Below are positions 24,610 to 31,342 of a DNA stretch of 64,000 nucleotides, in pieces (position 1 is the stretch's first letter; each line of letters starts with the position of its first letter). The stretch is from assembly GCA_964243985.1 (NCBI GenBank), contig CAXTHJ010000002.1:1-64000 (forward strand), read 5' to 3'. The position numbers and the translations under genes were made by a program. This stretch comes from CAIOYC01 sp964243985. GTDB taxonomy: Bacteria; Pseudomonadota; Alphaproteobacteria; Caulobacterales; Caulobacteraceae. The notes under the pieces are model-generated. The model was given only the letters and a program-made list of their open reading frames with translations, did no database searches and had not been told where the DNA came from.

Positions 24610-25796
24610 GAACCGCCGGCGGCGCCCTTCGCAGGTTCACCACCCCCGACGTAGCGCCTGAGCGCAGCCCCGGCTTGCGCATCGATAATCCTGCGGCTTT
24701 GGCCGGCCGCTCCATATTTCCCATGCGCGTCGTGGCAACGGAAGACAGTCCACGCTTTCTCGTGTCGGGCGTAAACAACGCCAAGATCGGCAAGATGGTC
24801 ACCAAGGGTGAGTGGGCGGGGATGCCCATCTTCACCCTGACGCTGGAGGAGCGGGCGACCTGCCCTCGATCCTGCGCGCAATGGCTTACCTGCTATGGAT
24901 CAGCCATGCAGTGGCCGTCCCGCTGGGATCACCGCGACCCGCTGTTCCTTGAGACCTTGCGCGCGGAGATCATCACCACGGCGCGGACGCACCCCAAGGG
25001 GCTCGTGATCCGCCTGCATGTGCTGGGCGATTTCTACTCGGTCGCTTACGTGAAGATGTGGGCGGAGATGATCGACCGGTTCCCGCAAATCCATGTGTAT
25101 GGATACACGGCGCGGCGCGAGGATGCTGACGACGAAGAAAGCCGGACTATCGCTAAGGCCCTGATCTTTCTGACCAACGCCTCGCCCGGTCAGTTCGCCT
25201 TGCGCTTCAGCCGTTCCGAGCCTGGACCTGGCCACGCGATTGTAGTGGAAGCCGATCCCGGCCTTCCAGATGTCATCCTTTGTCCCGCGCAAACCAAAGC
25301 AACCGAGACCTGCGGAACGTGTGGATTATGTTGGGCGCCGGCCGCCCGATCTAAAACGATCGCGTTCATTCGTCACGGCAAGAAAAATCGATCTGCCGGA
25401 CGAGCGACCACGCAGCCTCGACCGGATCGAGGGAAGGGGTCCGGCACGATTACTTCGTTCCGGGCGCCGTTGGGCGCTTTGCCTGGCGAGGACAAACTTG
25501 CCCGAAACACCCGCGTTCACGCCTTCATCGCTGAGCATCCGGAGCTAAGCTACGCCGCTATATCTGAGCGGCTGGGAGTGCCTGCACACGTCGTTATAAA
25601 AATGGGCAAGCTTCTTACGGAGAAGCGCCGGCGCGGACGCAAAGCTTCGTTTCCGCCATCCCAAAAGTTCACGCCAAACGCGGCCATTCCTGGAACTGCT
25701 GAGGCAAGGCTTGCGGCTATTTCCGATGATGAGATTGAGGCGATAGCAGCGCGGTACGGCGCCATTGTTCGTCGCCCTGAAGCGAGGGTTGCATGA
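24606..25796 (+). CDS. GP88-like Cys-rich protein fused to a C-terminal helix-turn-helix
   Basis: 396 aa. Residues about 40-260 resemble phage gene-product-88 proteins, with cysteine clusters CPRSCAQWLTCYG and CGTCGLCW that probably bind a metal. After a basic linker the last 110 aa hold an HTH (FIAEHPELSYAAISERLGVP) and end in EIEAIAARYGAIVR. Nearly the same ending occurs in the next gene, a GcrA-like protein, suggesting duplication and fusion. The molecular role of GP88 proteins is unknown to me. Confidence 0.65.
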   Translation: MRTAGGALRRFTTPDVAPERSPGLRIDNPAALAGRSIFPMRVVATEDSPRFLVSGVNNAKIGKMVTKGEWAGMPIFTLTLEERATCPRSCAQWLTCYGSAMQWPSRWDHRDPLFLETLRAEIITTARTHPKGLVIRLHVLGDFYSVAYVKMWAEMIDRFPQIHVYGYTARREDADDEESRTIAKALIFLTNASPGQFALRFSRSEPGPGHAIVVEADPGLPDVILCPAQTKATETCGTCGLCWAPAARSKTIAFIRHGKKNRSAGRATTQPRPDRGKGSGTITSFRAPLGALPGEDKLARNTRVHAFIAEHPELSYAAISERLGVPAHVVIKMGKLLTEKRRRGRKASFPPSQKFTPNAAIPGTAEARLAAISDDEIEAIAARYGAIVRRPEARVA

Positions 25797-26164
25797 CGCC
25801 TGCTATCGTCGAATGGACCGAAGATCGCATAGCGACGCTGAAGTGCCTCTGGCCCGACCAGACGCTCAGCCATGCGGCCATCGCCGAGGCCTGCGGCACG
25901 AGCCGCACCGCTGTTGTGGCGAAGGGCCGACGGGTGGGCTTGCCCGCCCTTCCTCGCCCGTCGTGCGTAAAGCCGCGCGACCGCCGCAAAGCTATCGTCA
26001 CAACCTCACGGGCGGGGAGGGTGATCTTCCTTCCGCCGCTCCCGGTCTTCACCCCCTCACCGGCGCCGCCCTCCGACGCCTCCTCGCGCATCGCAGCCTT
26101 GGCTGAAGAAGAACGCCTCGCCATTGAGGCTCGCTACGGCGCTATCGTTCGGGTGGCGGCATGA
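25793..26164 (+). CDS. GcrA-like DNA-binding protein
   Basis: 123 aa. The N-terminus WTEDRIATLKCLWPDQTLSH, then AAIAEACGTSRTAVVAKGRRVGL, matches the DNA-binding domain of GcrA, the Caulobacter regulator that acts with sigma-70 at CcrM-methylated (GANTC) promoters. The C-terminal part differs from host GcrA and ends AIEARYGAIVRVAA. A phage copy could redirect cell-cycle transcription; that is inference. ATGA overlaps with both neighbours. Confidence 0.72.
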   Translation: MTPAIVEWTEDRIATLKCLWPDQTLSHAAIAEACGTSRTAVVAKGRRVGLPALPRPSCVKPRDRRKAIVTTSRAGRVIFLPPLPVFTPSPAPPSDASSRIAALAEEERLAIEARYGAIVRVAA

Positions 26165-26517
26165 CCCGCTTCGCAAACGTCCAGCGCCGAGAGCCTATCT
26201 GCGACCAGGCCGACGCCATACGCCTGCAACGCCGCGCCCTATCCAGAACCCAAGCGAAGGCCAAGGTTGAGGCCAAACTCGCTGAGATCTTCGACGGGTG
26301 CAGCGGGCCATTCGCCAACGATCTGCTTGAGGCCCTCATCGCCGCGGCGGCTGATCGCGCCGTCTCCCACCGTGACACCGCCTTCGCCAACTCTCGTCTT
26401 GGCTACCATGCTGGAAGGGTAGGGCGAGACAACGAGTTCACGGCTGAGCCGGCTGAGATCATCATGGCGCGGGTCCGAGCTGGGCTTCGGCAGCTTCGTG
26501 ATGAGGAGGCAGCGTAG
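26161..26517 (+). CDS. hypothetical phage protein
   Basis: 118 aa, helical. A segment typical of these operons is LLEALIAAAADRAVSHRDTA. No recognised domain. Overlaps the GcrA-like gene by 4 bp and directly abuts the small mosaic frame at 26518. Confidence 0.6.
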   Translation: MTRFANVQRREPICDQADAIRLQRRALSRTQAKAKVEAKLAEIFDGCSGPFANDLLEALIAAAADRAVSHRDTAFANSRLGYHAGRVGRDNEFTAEPAEIIMARVRAGLRQLRDEEAA

Positions 26518-26595
26518 ATGGCTTCCGTCACCGTCCATCATGGCGATAGCCGCATGAACTATCTGACCCTCGTATCCCTAACAGGTGCAGCATGA
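26518..26595 (+). pseudogene. 25-codon mosaic remnant (DNA methyltransferase start?)
   Basis: The first residues, MASVTVHHGDSRMNYL, look like the N-terminus of a phage DNA methyltransferase (VTLHHGDC-type SAM-binding strand). The last residues, TLVSLTGAA and stop, resemble the C-terminus of the following DnaA-like protein (PLLSLAGTA). This suggests a methyltransferase gene lost by deletion between duplicated segments. Too short for certainty. Confidence 0.4.
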
Positions 26596-26945
26596 CCGCG
26601 ATGCCTCCGCGCGCGCGTGCGGCCATAGAGGATGTGTGCCGAGACTATGAGGTCTCGTGGGAGGAGATCACAGGTCGATCCAAAATCCTTCGCATCGCCT
26701 ACGCGCGGCAAGCGGCTTACCGATCCCTGCGGGCTCTGACACTGCCCAGCGGGCGCGTCGCCTTCTCTATGCACCGGATTGGCCTTTTCCTGAACCGAGA
26801 TCACTCCTCCGTGGTGCACGGCCTAAGATCGCCTGTTCGGCCGACTCCATCGGAGCGCATCGACGGTGACGCCGGCATGTTCTCTGCCGTTCAAGTCAGC
26901 GAGCCTGAACCCGCTCCTCTCCTATCCCTAGCGGGGACAGCATGA
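26592..26945 (+). CDS. DnaA domain-IV-like protein, copy 1
   Basis: 117 aa. It carries only the DnaA C-terminal DNA-binding fold: CRDYEVSWEEITGRSK (helix and basic loop), ARQAAYRSLRAL, then the signature RIGLFLNRDHSSVVHGL (residues about 62-78). No AAA+ domain. It may recognise DnaA boxes at the phage origin or interfere with host DnaA. A second copy follows with a 4-bp overlap. Confidence 0.78.
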   Translation: MTAMPPRARAAIEDVCRDYEVSWEEITGRSKILRIAYARQAAYRSLRALTLPSGRVAFSMHRIGLFLNRDHSSVVHGLRSPVRPTPSERIDGDAGMFSAVQVSEPEPAPLLSLAGTA

Positions 26946-27256
26946 CTGCCGCTCTATCCCTATGGCGGGGAAACACCCTCGCCAAGACCAGGCGCGAGTT
27001 CGCGCGAGATGTGCTGACCGAGGTCGCCGGCCGTCACGACGTCCCCATCGAAGACATCCTCGGCTCTAGGCGCACTCGCCCGATTGCCTATGCACGCTTT
27101 GAAGTGATGTGGATTCTGAACGTGGAGATGCTTTGGAGCACCACGCGGATCGGGAGATTTCTCGGCGGAAAAGACCATACCACCGTGATCAACGGCGTCC
27201 GCCGCTGGCCTGAAGTATCCGCTAAACGGGCCGCACAGATGGCGGAGGCCGCGTGA
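26942..27256 (+). CDS. DnaA domain-IV-like protein, copy 2
   Basis: 104 aa, a diverged paralog of the preceding gene: GRHDVPIEDILGSRR, ARFEVMWILNVEM and the signature RIGRFLGGKDHTTVINGV. The 25 bp before both ATGs are also alike (CTATCCCTAGCGGGGACAGC against GTATCCCTAACAGGTGCAGC), so this is a tandem duplication. No ATPase domain. Overlaps the DUF1376 gene by 4 bp. Confidence 0.78.
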   Translation: MTAALSLWRGNTLAKTRREFARDVLTEVAGRHDVPIEDILGSRRTRPIAYARFEVMWILNVEMLWSTTRIGRFLGGKDHTTVINGVRRWPEVSAKRAAQMAEAA

Positions 27257-28077
27257 GTCTTCCTTATTACAAGCGCTACCCTCGTGACTTCCTTGAAGGG
27301 ACTATTGGCCTGACCTTTGAGGAGAAAGGCGCCTATGCCGTGGTGCTCGACCTCATCTATATGCGCGATGGGCGGCTAGCTGATGACGGCCGCTATATTG
27401 CTGGCCAACTCGGCTGCAGCGTCCGCAAATGGAACGCCGTAAGGGCGTCACTGGTCGCCAAGCGCAAACTAGTCATTGAACGCGGTTTTATCTCGAACTT
27501 TCGCGCGGATTATCTCCTCGAAGAAACGAGAAAATATCAGGATCAACAGGCTGAAAATCGACGCGGCTTCAATGAAAACAATGATTTAGAATATCGATCG
27601 TCCCACCAACCAGAACCAGAATCAGAACCAGTAGAAAGTGGTGGTGTGGTGATCGCGTTCGAGCGCGATCTTCCCGGAAAGCCTGAGACGCAAAGCGACT
27701 GGCCGGACGCGGCGCAGATCATTGAGCGACTTCACTCAACGGCCGGACCTGGGCTTGGCGACCGCACCAAAACGCCGGGACTAATCCAAACCAGTGGCGT
27801 GATTGTCAGTTGGCGGCAGGGCGGCTGCTCTTGGGAGCTCGACGTCTTGCCGACAGTACGCGCCCTGACTGCGAAGGCGAGGGGATCGCCGATTTCGACG
27901 TGGGCCTATTTCACCAACGCCGTCGTCCGGGCCCGCGACCAGCGCCTTCAGCCCCTTCCAGACCCCAAGCTTGTTGAGCCCCGCCATGAACCAGTTAATC
28001 GCCAAGACACCAAGCGAGATCAGCTCGAAGGAACTCTCCGTCGCCGTCTCACCGCGGCTTTGGGTCCTTCTGAGTGA
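27253..28077 (+). CDS. DUF1376 domain protein, probable replication initiator region
   Basis: 274 aa, GTG start. N-terminal DUF1376 pattern MSLPYYKRYPRDFLEGTIGL, then TFEEKGAYAVVLDLIYMRDG, then an acidic Gln/Glu linker and a C-terminal helical part with basic end. Such proteins lie in phage replication modules, often before helicase loaders. No helicase or loader ATPase is visible nearby. Confidence 0.75.
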   Translation: MSLPYYKRYPRDFLEGTIGLTFEEKGAYAVVLDLIYMRDGRLADDGRYIAGQLGCSVRKWNAVRASLVAKRKLVIERGFISNFRADYLLEETRKYQDQQAENRRGFNENNDLEYRSSHQPEPESEPVESGGVVIAFERDLPGKPETQSDWPDAAQIIERLHSTAGPGLGDRTKTPGLIQTSGVIVSWRQGGCSWELDVLPTVRALTAKARGSPISTWAYFTNAVVRARDQRLQPLPDPKLVEPRHEPVNRQDTKRDQLEGTLRRRLTAALGPSE

Positions 28078-28552
28078 TGAGCGGGCGGATGCCGATGACG
28101 CGATCCACGCGATCCTCACCACGCCAGGATTGCTGGCTGAAACGCGAGAGGCGCTACCCGCCCTTGAGGCGAAACTCGCCCCCTGCGGAGATGTGTTCGT
28201 GGTGACCGAGTTGACGAAATGGTCGCTCGTTTTCGATCCTGGGGTTCGAGGTGAGGTTCCAGCCTTCTGGACGCCATACAAACGGGCCTTAGCCGACCTG
28301 CCACAGTCCTCGATTCTCGGCGCCATGGCGGATTGGGAGAAGCAGCCAGACGCCGAGTTCCTGCCCAAGCCCGGACCGTTGCGCGCACTTGCGCTGAAGC
28401 GCGCCGGCCCACTGTACTGCGCGATCGGCCGGGCGCGGCGGGCGATCAAGTCACCGATGCCGCGGGCGCCGATCAACCCCGGCACGGCCGAGGACCGCAA
28501 AGCCTTTGTCGAGAGCCTAGGCCTTGGCCAAGCGAAGCGGATGTCAGCATGA
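27986..28552 (+). CDS. hypothetical phage protein
   Basis: 188 aa from Met at 27986, overlapping the DUF1376 end by 92 bp in another frame. The middle part (VVTELTKWSLVFDPGVRGEV) is well conserved-looking and codon use is normal, so I take it as real. Helical with a basic C-terminus. Family not recognised. Confidence 0.6.
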   Translation: MNQLIAKTPSEISSKELSVAVSPRLWVLLSDERADADDAIHAILTTPGLLAETREALPALEAKLAPCGDVFVVTELTKWSLVFDPGVRGEVPAFWTPYKRALADLPQSSILGAMADWEKQPDAEFLPKPGPLRALALKRAGPLYCAIGRARRAIKSPMPRAPINPGTAEDRKAFVESLGLGQAKRMSA

Positions 28553-28863
28553 CCCGCGCACCTTGGACCAAATGGACCGACGCTGAAGATCAGGTGATCC
28601 GCGCCCACGCTGGTGATCTGAAGGCTGAAGAGATCGCCTCAAAACTCGGCCGGACGGTGGAGCAGGTCCGCGGCCGGGCGAAGCGGCTCAGGGTCAAGCT
28701 GTCGCCGCAGCTATGGGCTCGCCGTCGGCTGAACGATCGGATCAGTGCCGCGATGCTGAACGCATGGCGGGACCCAGAAAAGCGAGACCGCATGTTGGCT
28801 GGTCGATCGTCAACCCATTCGCCGATACCGGCGCAAAAGGATCTCGGAGCGCCGCCCGCGTGA
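28549..28863 (+). CDS. SANT/Myb-like DNA-binding protein
   Basis: 104 aa. WTDAEDQVIRAHAGDLKAEE continuing to IASKLGRTVEQVRGRAKRLRVKL (residues about 9-51) is a GcrA/SANT-like three-helix DNA-binding domain with spaced tryptophans. It is the third protein of this style in the early operon. Probably a transcription factor, possibly for late genes, since it closes the early operon. Confidence 0.65.
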   Translation: MTRAPWTKWTDAEDQVIRAHAGDLKAEEIASKLGRTVEQVRGRAKRLRVKLSPQLWARRRLNDRISAAMLNAWRDPEKRDRMLAGRSSTHSPIPAQKDLGAPPA

Positions 28864-28879
28864 AGAGGTAAAGCGCAGA

Positions 28880-28905
28880 GGGGGGGGTGGGACGCCACCC
28901 TCCCC
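28880..28905. terminator. bidirectional GC hairpin between convergent genes
   Basis: 11-bp stem with loop GACG (GGGTGG-GACG-CCACCC core at 28885-28900, extended to 28880-28905) between the convergent SANT-like gene and antitoxin. No T tract, so efficiency is uncertain. Confidence 0.5.
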
Positions 28906-28912
28906 GAAGCGA

Positions 28913-29398
28913 TCAGGCCGCGACTTTCCAATCGTGGTCCGTATGGTCCAGATTTAGGTCGTCAGTCGACGAACTGTCAGACTGACGGATTTCCTCGATG
29001 ATCTCCATCGGATCAAGATCGCCGTTTAATTTGCCCAGAACGCACAGCCGAAATAGGCGGTCGGCCGGGCCATCGAAAGCAGTTTGCTCCTTCTCGTACC
29101 GAGCAACGGTCTGATCGGAAATCCCCAACAGGTCGCCCACATCGGCCTGTGTCATGCCCATAAACTTCCGCAGGAAACGGATTTCCTGACCACTCAACAC
29201 CTTTCGCCGCAACACAAGATGGTCAGCGATCGCATCGTGCAAAGCCTCCACATCCTTCACGGCGGTCGTCATCTCCCCCCCGACTTCTTCGCGCACATAA
29301 CCGCTTCGCAGGTAGACGTTGTCTAACCCACATGCTCGGTAATGCAGCGGCGCCTGCAAAGCGCTCTCAGTATGGGTAAAGTGCATCTCTTCGCTCAT
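28913..29398 (-). CDS. XRE-family antitoxin of a DUF4258 toxin-antitoxin pair
   Basis: 161 aa from Met at 29398, which overlaps the toxin stop. The N-terminal HYRACGLDNVYLRSGY is typical of HTH antitoxins in these pairs. A helix-turn-helix spans residues about 80-110 (FMGMTQADVGDLLGISDQTVARYE). It is expected to bind both the toxin and the palindrome at 29740-29756. Less GC-rich than neighbours. Confidence 0.78.
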   Translation of the reverse strand: MSEEMHFTHTESALQAPLHYRACGLDNVYLRSGYVREEVGGEMTTAVKDVEALHDAIADHLVLRRKVLSGQEIRFLRKFMGMTQADVGDLLGISDQTVARYEKEQTAFDGPADRLFRLCVLGKLNGDLDPMEIIEEIRQSDSSSTDDLNLDHTDHDWKVAA

Positions 29399-29736
29399 CG
29401 CACGTCCTCCCATTCCACAGTTTTCACCACTAACTTGTCCACCTTCAGAACAATCGTCACCACGCCAATCGCGCGGCTTTTCTTCCGGCGAAGAACGACT
29501 TTGCAAGCGTCGTCGCCGGTTTTGGATTCGATCCAGGGCGCGCCTTCGATCAATCCAACCCGCAGGACTTCGAACACTTCCATGTCGGAAATGTCTCGCT
29601 CGTCCATGCGGTCTAAGGCATGATCGCTAAACGCAACCTGAACCGTCGTTTGCGCTATAAGCCTGATGCGTTCCTGCAAAACCCGAACCACAGTCTGGGT
29701 TGGAAGTCGCGTCACTCTCTCGCGCTCATCAGCCAT
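29395..29736 (-). CDS. DUF4258 toxin (RelE/MqsR-like)
   Basis: 113 aa. Matches DUF4258: FSDHALDRMDERDISDMEVFEVLRVG, then a beta-hairpin core ending VVTIVLKVDKLVVKTVEWEDVR. The family resembles MqsR/RelE endoribonuclease toxins. Toxin precedes antitoxin with a 4-bp overlap, the gene order of mqsRA and higBA. It could stabilise the prophage or abort infection by other phages. Confidence 0.75.
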   Translation of the reverse strand: MADERERVTRLPTQTVVRVLQERIRLIAQTTVQVAFSDHALDRMDERDISDMEVFEVLRVGLIEGAPWIESKTGDDACKVVLRRKKSRAIGVVTIVLKVDKLVVKTVEWEDVR

Positions 29737-29739
29737 GTT

Positions 29740-29756
29740 CCTATCATATTGATAGG
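29740..29756 (-). promoter_or_regulatory. palindromic operator of the toxin-antitoxin pair
   Basis: CCTATCA-TAT-TGATAGG, perfect 7-bp arms, 4 bp before the toxin start codon. It overlaps the likely -10 region or leader and is an obvious site for autoregulation by the HTH antitoxin. 29757-29930 is AT-rich intergenic sequence with a GAATGTTC direct repeat (29776-29800) and no gene I can support. Confidence 0.65.
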
Positions 29757-29930
29757 TAGTTAAAAGACAAGCTCTGAATGTTCTTGGTTAGAGAATGTTC
29801 CGCCTTTTGTTTCTTGCTTGTGGCGACAAATGCCTTTTCAGCACCAGCAAATCACCTCAAAAAGGACGGGCTTTACCTCTATCCTCGCACGGCGCTCCGC
29901 TGAGATCACCTCTCGCCGGAGCGAAAACAC

Positions 29931-30578
29931 ATGGCCCGTCGCCACAAGCCAAAGACCCCCGAGCAGATCGCCGCCGAACGGCTCGCGACCAGGGCGCGCA
30001 ACTTCGAAGCCGTGGGACTGCAGCCGGAAGCGGCAGGGCTGGCGGCCAGCGATAACATCGAGATCATTCGCGAGGGCGAAGATCACGGATCAAAGAAGGC
30101 CGGCCACAATGTCGCCAAGCGGATCGATGCGTTCGACGCCCTCAAAGATGGCATGGTGCCGGGAGCCTATTCGGCCGCCCGAAAGCTTGAAGAGGACATC
30201 GCGAAAAGCCGAGGTGAGTTCGACCGAGGCCGATCGATGTTCCGGGTCGACGAGGATAAGATCAAAGACCCGATCGACAAGATGGCTACGGCCGTCGCCG
30301 AAGTGAAGCGCGCGCTATCGTTCGTCGGCGCGCGGGACGCCTGGCTGCTGATGGAGCTGATCAGGCCGACGCTCGCCTGCGCAGAAAGCGGATTCCACTT
30401 CTCGGCGCCCACGGCTGAAGATGTCGCCGCCGGCGGTAAGCAACGCGAGGCGCTCTTCGGTTGGCGCGCCATAGTGGCGCACATCACAGCCGAAACCCAT
30501 ACTCATGCGCAGGGCGCAGTGGTTCGGAGCGCCTGCGCCAACCTTGTAACAGCATACGAGGCCCGAAAAGCGGCTTGA
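29931..30578 (+). CDS. hypothetical phage protein upstream of terminase
   Basis: 215 aa, basic N-terminus (MARRHKPKTPEQIAAERLAT), mostly helical, with conserved-looking RALSFVGARDAWLLMELI. Proteins of this kind often sit between replication and packaging genes in alphaproteobacterial phages. No function assigned. Confidence 0.65.
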   Translation: MARRHKPKTPEQIAAERLATRARNFEAVGLQPEAAGLAASDNIEIIREGEDHGSKKAGHNVAKRIDAFDALKDGMVPGAYSAARKLEEDIAKSRGEFDRGRSMFRVDEDKIKDPIDKMATAVAEVKRALSFVGARDAWLLMELIRPTLACAESGFHFSAPTAEDVAAGGKQREALFGWRAIVAHITAETHTHAQGAVVRSACANLVTAYEARKAA

Positions 30579-30665
30579 CGTGGCCACCGAACAAAGGGAT
30601 TTCTTGATCGTTCCAGCGTTGCCTTTGAGCCGAACCGGCTTGGGCGCCCAGAAATCCCAAAATTC

Positions 30666-30740
30666 GCGACTGTGGCTCAATGGTAGAGCTTGACCCTTCC
30701 AAGGCTATGACGACGGGTTCGATTCCTGCCGGTCGCTCCA
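30666..30740 (+). tRNA. tRNA-Gly (anticodon TCC), phage-borne
   Basis: 75 nt including an encoded CCA. Acceptor GCGACTG pairs with CGGTCGC; D-arm GCTC-AATGGTA-GAGC; anticodon loop CTTCCAA (TCC); T-arm with TTCGATT loop; discriminator T. The anticodon stem has one mismatch and one wobble. It decodes GGA/GGG, rare in a high-GC genome rich in GGC, so it may help translate phage late genes. Confidence 0.88.
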
Positions 30741-30755
30741 ATCGGCGAGGCGACG

Positions 30756-30929
30756 ATGTTCAAGATCGCCACGTTCATCGGCCGGCGCGTCACCGGTGGC
30801 TGGCACATGAGCGACCAGCGCTTTGACACTGAGATCGCAGCTACCAAAGCTTTGAACGCCATCGACCAGGCTGTTCGAGCGGTGAACCCTGAAATCAGGT
30901 GGATGATGCGGAAGGTTGTGAGGGCGTAA
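30756..30929 (+). CDS. small hypothetical protein before terminase
   Basis: 57 aa starting MFKIATFIGRRVTGGWHMSD; its TAA shares a base with the terS ATG (TAATG). Typical codon use. Function unknown. Confidence 0.55.
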   Translation: MFKIATFIGRRVTGGWHMSDQRFDTEIAATKALNAIDQAVRAVNPEIRWMMRKVVRA

Positions 30930-31342
30930 TGGCGACGCCGAGGAAAAAGCCGGAGGACAAGCTCCAGGCCGGGCGTCCGACCAAGTACGAGCCCCGCTTC
31001 TGTGCGATGCTCATCAAGGACATGGCGGCAGGTTTCAGCGCAACGGCGTTCGCCGGCGAGATTGGCGTTTCGCGCTCCACGCTGAACGAGTGGGCGGAGC
31101 ATCACCCCGAATTTTCGGAAGCGCTCAAGGTGGGGAAGGCCAAGCGCCTCCGCTTTTGGGAGCAAACCGGAATCAACGTCGCCGCAAAGGGCACCGGTGG
31201 ACCAGGCGCTGCGAGCGTCATCACCTTTGGGCTGAAGAACATGGGCGGCGATGAGTGGACCGACACCACGAAGCAGGACGTGAACCTGAATGGCGGCGTC
31301 ACGGTCAACATCTGCGGCGCCGGGGGCGACGCCGACCTTTAA
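30929..31342 (+). CDS. terS: terminase small subunit
   Basis: 137 aa. The N-terminal HTH region for pac/cos recognition is RPTKYEPRFCAMLIKDMAAG followed by EIGVSRSTLNEWAEHHPEF (residues about 12-60). The middle KRLRFWEQTG and TFGLKNMGGDEW segment is the usual oligomerisation part of this DNA-packaging family. The start at 30929 overlaps the previous stop; a longer frame lacks a ribosome site. Overlaps terL by 53 bp. Confidence 0.85.
   Translation: MATPRKKPEDKLQAGRPTKYEPRFCAMLIKDMAAGFSATAFAGEIGVSRSTLNEWAEHHPEFSEALKVGKAKRLRFWEQTGINVAAKGTGGPGAASVITFGLKNMGGDEWTDTTKQDVNLNGGVTVNICGAGGDADL

Noticed and set aside
29776..29800. GAATGTTC direct repeat as a LexA (SOS) box
   Set aside because: Alphaproteobacterial LexA sites need GTTC-N7-GTTC; here the GTTC spacing is 13 nt, so it does not fit.
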